From contig JAHWKC010000077.1 of assembly GCA_019348095.1 (NCBI GenBank), positions 1 through 9,109 on the forward strand: a stretch of 9,109 nucleotides of DNA, read 5' to 3'. This document shows, piece after piece, positions 5,395 to 9,109 of the stretch (positions within the stretch are counted from its first letter, which is position 1; each line of letters starts with the position of its first letter). The position numbers and the translations under genes are program-made. A model generated the notes under the pieces. It ran no database searches and was not told the origin of the DNA. It was given only the letters and a program-made list of their open reading frames with translations. The stretch comes from Pseudomonadota bacterium (GTDB lineage: Bacteria > Pseudomonadota > Gammaproteobacteria > Xanthomonadales > Xanthomonadaceae).

Positions 5395-6431
5395 TGAGCG
5401 CACTTTATTCAACTCCCGCGCCACCGGCCGCGTCCTCGCCGCGCGACCTGCTGGGCCGACCCCTGCATGACCTGCGGCTGTCGGTGATCGAGGCCTGCAA
5501 TTTCCGCTGCCCGTACTGCATGCCGGCCGAGCGCGTGCCCGACGACTACGGCTTCGATGCGGCTTCGCGGCTGTCGTTCGGCGAGATCGAGACGCTGGTG
5601 CGCGGCTTCGTGCGCATCGGCGTCAGCAAGCTGCGACTGACCGGCGGCGAACCACTGCTGCGCAAGCACCTGCCGCAACTGGTCCGGCGCCTGGCCGCGA
5701 TCGAGGGGCTGGCCGATATCGCGCTGACCACCAATGGCTCGTTGCTGGCGGGGCAGGCACAGGCCCTGCGTGAGGCCGGCGTGGGCCGCATCACGATCAG
5801 CCTTGATGCACTGGACCCGGTCCTGTTCCGCGCGATGACCGGCGGGCGCGGCGAAGTCGCCGACGTGCTGGGCGGCATCGAGGCGGCGAGACGTGCCGGA
5901 TTCGACTCGATCAAGCTCAACTGCGTGGTGCAACGCGGGGTCAACGAGGACCAGGCGCTGCCGCTGGTCGAGCACTTCCGCGGCAGCGGCATCGTGCTGC
6001 GCTTCATCGAGTACATGGACGTGGGTACCTGCAACGGCTGGCGCCGCGAAGGCGTGGTGCCCTCGGCGGAACTGCACGCCCGCATCCACGCGCGCTGGCC
6101 CCTGCGGTCGCTGCAGCCGCAGTACCGCGGCGAAGTAGCCGCGCGCTATGCCTTCGCGGACGGCGGCGGCGAGATCGGGTTCATCAGCTCGGTGAGCGCA
6201 CCGTTCTGCGGTGATTGCCACCGCGCCCGCATTTCGGCCGACGGCGCGCTCTACACCTGCCTGTTCTCCGGCGAAGGCACGCCGCTGCGTCCGCTGCTGG
6301 CCGACGGCGATGTCGCCCTGGCCGCCCATGTCGCAGCGCTGTGGTCGAAGCGGGTGGACCGCTACAGCGAGCTGCGGGCCGACGCGGGCAGTCCACGCAA
6401 GAAAGTGGAGATGTTTCTGGTCGGCGGTTGA
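5394..6431 (+). CDS. moaA: GTP 3',8-cyclase, molybdenum cofactor biosynthesis protein A
   Basis: MoaA is a radical SAM enzyme that converts GTP to 3',8-cyclo-7,8-dihydro-GTP, the first step of molybdenum cofactor synthesis. The 345 residues include the N-terminal cluster motif CNFRCPYC (Cys35, Cys39, Cys42), the SAM-binding TGGEP (83-87), TTNGSLL (112-118) and ISLDALD (135-141). The C-terminal substrate cluster is FCGDCHRARIS...YTCLF (Cys272, Cys275, Cys289). The chain ends in the Gly-Gly pair (344-345) that is conserved in MoaA and needed for activity. The start is ATG 5394, whose A is the last base of the upstream stop (TGATG), giving a one-base overlap and likely reinitiation. GTG 5391 is in frame but less likely. 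The close junction leaves no room for the Moco riboswitch that precedes E. coli moaA. Confidence 0.98.
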   Translation: MSALYSTPAPPAASSPRDLLGRPLHDLRLSVIEACNFRCPYCMPAERVPDDYGFDAASRLSFGEIETLVRGFVRIGVSKLRLTGGEPLLRKHLPQLVRRLAAIEGLADIALTTNGSLLAGQAQALREAGVGRITISLDALDPVLFRAMTGGRGEVADVLGGIEAARRAGFDSIKLNCVVQRGVNEDQALPLVEHFRGSGIVLRFIEYMDVGTCNGWRREGVVPSAELHARIHARWPLRSLQPQYRGEVAARYAFADGGGEIGFISSVSAPFCGDCHRARISADGALYTCLFSGEGTPLRPLLADGDVALAAHVAALWSKRVDRYSELRADAGSPRKKVEMFLVGG

Positions 6432-6440
6432 AAACCTGCC

Positions 6441-6509
6441 GTAGGGTGGGCACGTTTTTTGTGCCCACCGTGGCCGACGATGGTGGGCACAAAAGCGTGC
6501 CCAACCTAC
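6441..6509. repeat. REP inverted pair, GTAGGGTGGGCAC family (family C), inside the moa operon
   Basis: The left unit is GTAG followed by the 9-bp hairpin GGTGGGCAC-GTTTTTT-GTGCCCACC (6445-6469). The right unit is its inverted counterpart GGTGGGCAC-AAAAGC-GTGCCCAACC ending in CTAC (6482-6509), with one extra A in the stem. Both GTAG heads face outward, the REPIN layout. It starts 9 bp after the moaA stop. Unlike the other REP loci here it lies between genes read in the same direction and may attenuate or stabilise the moa message. Confidence 0.88.
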
Positions 6510-6558
6510 GGAGGCTTTCCGCTTTCAGCTGGCGTCTCCGCCGACGAGAAAACGACGC

Positions 6559-6591
6559 AAATCCTTTCGGATTTCGATGACCCAGACGTGA
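6559..6591 (+). promoter_or_regulatory. Hairpin and tiny upstream frame at the moaC start
   Basis: A perfect AAATCC-TTTC-GGATTT hairpin (6559-6574) ends 13 bases before the moaC GTG, where a ribosome site would be expected; none is seen. A four-codon frame (ATG 6577, TGA 6589-6591) ends across the moaC GTG, giving the GTGA overlap typical of coupled translation. Whether either element acts is unknown. Confidence 0.25.
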
Positions 6592-7076
6592 AGAAAACAT
6601 CGAACAAACTCACCCATCTCGACCCCGACGGCCGCCCGGCCATGGTCGACGTGTCCGGCAAACCCGCGACGGTGCGCGAGGCCCGCGCCGAGTGCCGCGT
6701 GCGGTTCCCGGCCGAGATCGCCGCGCAGCTGCGCGCCAGCGGCCTCAGGAGCAGCAAGGGCGGGATCGTCGACACCGCGATCATTGCCGGGACCATGGCG
6801 GTCAAGCGCACCCACGAGCTGATCCCGTTCTGTCACCCGCTGCCGATCGACGGCTGCTCGCTGGTGATCGACTGGGACGGCCAGAGCAGCCTGCGGATCG
6901 AGTGCGCAGTCAAGACCACCCATCGCACCGGCGTCGAGATGGAGGCGCTGACCGGCGCGACGGTCGCCGCGCTGACCGTCTACGACATGTGTAAGGCGCT
7001 GTCGCACAAGATCGTCATCGGCCCGGCCCGGCTGACCGGCAAGCGCGGCGGCAAGCGCGACGTGGGAGCGGCGTGA
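6588..7076 (+). CDS. moaC: Cyclic pyranopterin monophosphate synthase
   Basis: MoaC converts the MoaA product 3',8-cyclo-dihydro-GTP to cyclic pyranopterin monophosphate. The 162 residues align along the whole length of E. coli MoaC (161): [18 protein letters not shown] (8-25), TVREARAE (28-35), [14 protein letters not shown] (72-85), [14 protein letters not shown] (109-122) and VYDMCKAL (131-138). The catalytic residues equivalent to E. coli Lys51, His77, Asp128 and Lys131 are present as Lys57, His83, Asp133 and Lys136. The start is GTG 6588, which gives the family N-terminus. The open frame extends back to 6459, but that part translates the REP pair and is not MoaC-like. No ribosome site is evident. 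The stop overlaps the moaD start by one base (TGATG). Confidence 0.97.
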   Translation: MKKTSNKLTHLDPDGRPAMVDVSGKPATVREARAECRVRFPAEIAAQLRASGLRSSKGGIVDTAIIAGTMAVKRTHELIPFCHPLPIDGCSLVIDWDGQSSLRIECAVKTTHRTGVEMEALTGATVAALTVYDMCKALSHKIVIGPARLTGKRGGKRDVGAA

Positions 7077-7330
7077 TGGACCGTGCTGCGACGGACACGG
7101 TCACCGTGCTGTATTTCGCCAGCCTGCGCGACGCCGCGGGTGTCGCGAGCGAGTCCTTGCCCGCGCAGGGCGATCTGCGCGCGCTGTATACGGCATTGCG
7201 CGGGCGGTACGGTTTCGCGCTGCCGATTGAGCGACTGCGCGTGGCGGTCGATGGCGCGTTCGCGCGGTGGGACGATCCGGTGCGCGCCGGCAGCGAAGTT
7301 GCGTTCATCCCGCCCGTCAGCGGCGGCTGA
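7076..7330 (+). CDS. moaD: Molybdopterin synthase sulfur carrier subunit
   Basis: MoaD is the small, ubiquitin-like subunit of molybdopterin synthase; its C-terminal glycine is adenylated, converted to a thiocarboxylate and supplies the dithiolene sulfur. The 84 residues show VTVLYFASLRDAAG (9-22) at the start of the beta-grasp fold, and the chain ends FIPPVSGG (77-84), the diagnostic Gly-Gly tail (E. coli ends FFPPVAGG). The start ATG 7076 overlaps the moaC stop by one base and has GGGAG (7064-7068) 7 bases upstream. GTG 7073 in the same frame is less likely. It is followed 20 bp later by moaE, its partner subunit. Confidence 0.97.
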   Translation: MDRAATDTVTVLYFASLRDAAGVASESLPAQGDLRALYTALRGRYGFALPIERLRVAVDGAFARWDDPVRAGSEVAFIPPVSGG

Positions 7331-7350
7331 GTCGGGGCGGCAGCGAAGTG

Positions 7351-7815
7351 ATGGAGACCACCACCGACGCCGCTGGCGATCACCTCGTGCAGCGATTCCG
7401 CCTCGCCGAAGCACCTTTCGAGATCGCCCCGCTTCGCGCGGCCTTGCTCGATGCGCGTGCCGGCGCCTACGCCGGCTTCGAGGGCTGGGTGCGCGACCAC
7501 AACGACGGCCGGGGCGTCCACGGCCTGCGCTATCAGGCGTACGCCGCGCTGGCCCAGGCCGAGGGCGAGCGCATCCTGGCCGAGGCGCTGGAACGATTCG
7601 CGATAGTGAATGCACGCTGCGTGCACCGCGTCGGCGAGCTGGCGATCGGCGAGCTTGCGGTCTGGGTCGGCGTGAGCGCCGCGCACCGGGAGGCCGCCTT
7701 CGCCGCCTGCCGTTTCGTGATCGACGAGGTCAAGGCGCGTGTGCCGATCTGGAAACACGAGCGCTACGCCGATGGCGCGGCCGACTGGCTGCATCCAGAC
7801 GATCAGCCCAGGTAG
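7351..7815 (+). CDS. moaE: Molybdopterin synthase catalytic subunit
   Basis: MoaE is the large subunit of the MoaD2-MoaE2 molybdopterin synthase, which uses MoaD thiocarboxylate to turn cyclic pyranopterin monophosphate into molybdopterin. The 154 residues contain YAGFEGWVRDHNDGRGV (40-56), VHRVGELAIGE (91-101), VWVGVSAAHREAAFAACRF (104-122) and EVKARVPIWKHE (126-137). The active-site lysines equivalent to E. coli Lys119 and Lys126 are Lys128 and Lys135. The start is ATG 7351; GTG 7348 just before it is possible, and no strong ribosome site is seen, so it may depend on coupling to moaD. The stop is TAG 7813-7815, with a REP pair beginning 6 bp later. No moaB or mogA follows, so molybdate insertion genes must lie elsewhere. 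Confidence 0.97.
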   Translation: METTTDAAGDHLVQRFRLAEAPFEIAPLRAALLDARAGAYAGFEGWVRDHNDGRGVHGLRYQAYAALAQAEGERILAEALERFAIVNARCVHRVGELAIGELAVWVGVSAAHREAAFAACRFVIDEVKARVPIWKHERYADGAADWLHPDDQPR

Positions 7816-7821
7816 GCTCGT

Positions 7822-7890
7822 GTAGGAGCGACGTAAGTCGCGATGCGTTGGGGCACGTGGTGACGCAATCGCGACTCACGTCGCTCCTAC
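7822..7890. repeat. REP inverted pair (REPIN), GTAGGAGCGACG family (family A)
   Basis: The left unit (7822-7843) starts GTAGGAGCGACGTAAGTCGC and the right unit (7869-7890) is its reverse complement with one mismatch, ending GTCGCTCCTAC. Each forms its own GCGAC/GTCGC hairpin, with the GTAG heads outermost and a 25-bp centre. It is related to the single unit at 496-517. It sits between the 3' ends of moaE (+) and the SRP RNA gene (-), where it could act as a two-way terminator. Confidence 0.9.
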
Positions 7891-7921
7891 AGAGATCACC
7901 ACGATATTCACGGGCCAAAAT

Positions 7922-8032
7922 GGAGGCGACCCCGCCGGCTGACCTCGGCACCCGCGTCGATCGATACCGTTGCTGCCTTCCGGCCCTGGCGGGATTTTCG
8001 ACCTAGCGTCGCGAGGGGCCGACGGAGCCACC
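7922..8032 (-). ncRNA. ffs: Signal recognition particle RNA (4.5S RNA)
   Basis: On the minus strand the universal SRP domain IV core reads CAGGGCC-GGAA-GGCAGCAACGG, with the GGAA tetraloop at 7981-7978, its GCC/GGC stem, and the asymmetric loop bases that bind Ffh. The ends pair: GGTGGCTCCGTCGGC (8032-8018) with GCCGGCGGGGTCGCC (7939-7925) forms about 15 base pairs allowing G-U, giving the single long hairpin of small bacterial 4.5S RNA. The length, about 111 nt, fits. A TTTT run at 7920-7917 follows the stem and probably ends transcription. The exact 5' end is uncertain by a few bases. The RNA with Ffh targets membrane proteins to FtsY and the translocon. It lies 44 bp after tRNA-Ser(GGA) on the same strand. 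Confidence 0.95.
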
Positions 8033-8045
8033 ATAGAAACCACGA

Positions 8046-8064
8046 ATCCCGCGCTTGCGGGGAT
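8046..8064 (-). terminator. Hairpin between tRNA-Ser(GGA) and the SRP RNA gene
   Basis: The minus strand reads ATCCCCGCAAGCGCGGGAT, a stem of about 7 pairs with one bulged C and a small loop. It is followed by TTCGTGG, not a T-run, so it is at best a weak terminator. It may instead be a processing signal that lets transcription run on into the SRP RNA gene. Confidence 0.35.
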
Positions 8065-8076
8065 GCGCGTAAAAAC

Positions 8077-8169
8077 TGGCGGAGAGAGGGGGATTCGAAC
8101 CCCCGAAGCGCGGTTTAGACGCTTACACACTTTCCAGGCGTGCTCCTTCAACCACTCGGACACCTCTCC
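8077..8169 (-). tRNA. tRNA-Ser, anticodon GGA
   Basis: On the minus strand the 93-nt gene starts GGAGAGGTGTCCGAGTGG and ends TCTCTCCGCCA with CCA encoded. The acceptor stem GGAGAGG pairs with TCTCTCC. The anticodon arm is CACGC-CTGGAAA-GTGTG, giving GGA for codons UCC and UCU. A long variable arm (AAGCG-TCTAAAC-CGCGCTT region) marks serine class II, and the T-arm GGGGG-TTCGAAT-CCCCC is intact. It precedes the SRP RNA gene on the same strand and is divergent from dnaX. Confidence 0.97.
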
Positions 8170-8211
8170 GGACCCGATGCGGCACCGTTCCGGCCGCACT
8201 CAGGGCCGCAA

Positions 8212-8240
8212 AGTCTAGCTGCCGCGAGGGTTTCGGACAA
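8212..8240 (-). promoter_or_regulatory. Probable sigma-70 promoter of tRNA-Ser(GGA) and SRP RNA
   Basis: On the minus strand TTGTCC (8240-8235) and TAGACT (8217-8212) are exactly 17 bases apart. Transcription would start near 8205, 36 nt before the tRNA. No equally good promoter is visible in the 44-bp gap before the SRP RNA gene (only TTCTAT at 8038-8033, too close to the RNA 5' end), so this promoter may serve both genes. Confidence 0.6.
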
Positions 8241-8405
8241 GGTGCGGGGCGAGCGGCGGCTGTCGCCGCCCTCAGGTCACGGCGACGGCCGTGGCACAAT
8301 GCGGGCGAGCTCGCCGGTGCCGCGACTACGCCGATCGACAGGCGGCTGGCGCCGGGTGTACAGGCGCACCTAAGCACGTTCACGCACGACTTCCCGAAGG
8401 CCCCG
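8241..8405 (+). promoter_or_regulatory. dnaX leader region with several palindromes
   Basis: No gene is seen here. Three hairpins follow one another: GGCGGC-TGTC-GCCGCC (8255-8270), CACGGC-GACG-GCCGTG (8278-8293) and the perfect palindrome GGCGAGCTCGCC (8304-8315). CACAAT at 8295-8300 could be a -10 box for dnaX but no matching -35 is clear, so the promoter is unresolved. The dnaX ribosome site GAAGG is at 8396-8400. Confidence 0.4.
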
Positions 8406-9109
8406 ATGTCCTACCTCGTCCTAGCCCGAAAATGGCGCCCGCGGCGATTCGCCGAACTGGTCGGGCAGGAGCACGTGGTGCGTGCGCTGACCAATGCGCT
8501 CGACTCCGGCCGCGTGCACCACGCTTTCCTGTTCACCGGCACGCGCGGCGTCGGCAAGACCACCATCGCGCGCATCTTCGCCAAGTCGCTGAACTGTGAG
8601 CAGGGCACCTCCGCCGAGCCGTGCGGCGAATGCGGCGCCTGCCGCGACATCGATGCCGGCCGCTTCCTGGACCTGCTCGAGATCGACGCCGCCAGCAACA
8701 CCGGCGTGGACGACGTGCGCGAGGTGATCGACAACGCGCAGTACATGCCGTCGCGCGGGCGCATGAAGGTGTACCTGATCGACGAGGTGCACATGCTCTC
8801 CAAGCCGGCGTTCAATGCGTTGCTGAAGACGCTCGAGGAGCCGCCGGGGCACGTCAAGTTCCTGCTGGCGACCACCGATCCGCAGAAGCTGCCGGTGACG
8901 GTGCTCTCGCGTTGCCTGCAGTTCAATCTCAAGCGGCTGGACGAGGCGCAGATCAGCGGTCAGATCGGCAAGATCCTGGAAGCCGAGGACATCGCCGCCG
9001 AGCCCGGTGCGATCCGCCAGCTCAGCCGTGCCGCCGACGGCAGTCTGCGCGACGGGCTGTCGCTGCTCGACCAGGCGATTGCCTACACCGGTGCCGGCAG
9101 CGGCGCCGT
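8406..9109 (+). CDS. dnaX: DNA polymerase III tau/gamma subunit, 5' part
   Basis: The frame is open to the window end; 234 codons of a gene normally over 500 codons are present. The product is the clamp-loader ATPase that loads the beta clamp and couples the polymerases to DnaB helicase. The start MSYLVLARKWRP is the family N-terminus. The AAA+ motifs are complete: Walker A GTRGVGKT (45-52), the four zinc-binding cysteines Cys64, Cys73, Cys76 and Cys79, Walker B VYLIDEVHM (122-130), sensor 1 LLATTDPQ (153-160), the SRC motif (168-170, with the arginine finger), and sensor 2 GSLRDGLSLLDQ (212-223). ATG 8406 has GAAGG 5 bases upstream. The region where E. coli makes gamma by frameshifting lies beyond the window. 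It is divergent from tRNA-Ser(GGA) and the SRP RNA gene. Confidence 0.98.
   Translation, partial: MSYLVLARKWRPRRFAELVGQEHVVRALTNALDSGRVHHAFLFTGTRGVGKTTIARIFAKSLNCEQGTSAEPCGECGACRDIDAGRFLDLLEIDAASNTGVDDVREVIDNAQYMPSRGRMKVYLIDEVHMLSKPAFNALLKTLEEPPGHVKFLLATTDPQKLPVTVLSRCLQFNLKRLDEAQISGQIGKILEAEDIAAEPGAIRQLSRAADGSLRDGLSLLDQAIAYTGAGSGA

Noticed and set aside
4264..5424. Long open frame (386 codons) on the minus strand across kdkA, the MBL gene and the moaA start
   Set aside because: It is antisense to genes with complete family motifs, is rich in Arg/Ala/Gln as expected from the complement of GC-rich codons, and has no domain character.
5409..6329. Open frame of 306 codons on the minus strand opposite moaA
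   Set aside because: Shadow of moaA, with no recognisable motif and a biased composition.
6459..6587. N-terminal extension of MoaC to GTG 6459
   Set aside because: It would translate half of the REP pair; MoaC homology begins just after GTG 6588.
7083..8006. Plus-strand open frame of 307 codons over moaD, moaE, the REP pair and the SRP RNA gene
   Set aside because: It overlaps two well-defined genes in another frame and an RNA gene; the Arg-rich translation has no motifs.
8291..8310. Sigma-54 promoter before dnaX (TGGCAC at 8292-8297)
   Set aside because: The required GC box (TTGC) at the right spacing is missing, and dnaX is a constitutive housekeeping gene.

Overview
The window looks like chromosomal DNA of a high-GC gammaproteobacterium of the Xanthomonadaceae/Lysobacteraceae type (Lysobacter, Luteimonas, Xanthomonas or Stenotrophomonas relatives). 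This rests on the style of the proteins, the opsX/kdkA pair for a phosphorylated-Kdo lipopolysaccharide core, and several families of GTAG-headed REP palindromes. The genus is inferred, not proven. Almost everything here is core genome. I see no phage, insertion sequence, CRISPR array, toxin-antitoxin or defence module, and no convincing new multi-gene system. The interest lies in regulatory and repeat architecture.

Layout: (1) 1-1241, the 3' part of dnaQ (Pol III proofreading subunit), convergent with a PP2C-type phosphatase gene, with one REP palindrome between them. (2) 1242-1762, a gene-poor stretch holding tRNA-Ser(CGA) on the minus strand, with a good promoter and terminator. (3) 1793-4587, envelope genes: a DUF6165 protein (+), a tripartite REP cluster, a small coiled-coil/single-membrane-segment protein (-), heptosyltransferase opsX (-), and the divergent Kdo kinase gene kdkA (+). 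(4) 4639-7815, an MBL-fold hydrolase gene translationally joined to moaA, followed by moaC, moaD and moaE. These molybdenum cofactor genes turn GTP into cyclic pyranopterin monophosphate (MoaA, MoaC) and then molybdopterin (MoaD, MoaE). A REP pair splits moaA from moaC. (5) 7816-8240, another REP pair, then the SRP (4.5S) RNA gene and tRNA-Ser(GGA), both on the minus strand and probably sharing one promoter. (6) 8241-9109, the dnaX leader and the 5' third of dnaX (Pol III tau/gamma).

OpsX and KdkA fit together: KdkA phosphorylates the single Kdo of the inner core and OpsX-type enzymes add the first heptose next to it. The two start sites are packed into about 45 bp, and the true opsX start may be an ATT codon. 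Three of the four REP loci sit between convergent 3' ends. The fourth, inside the moa operon, does not.
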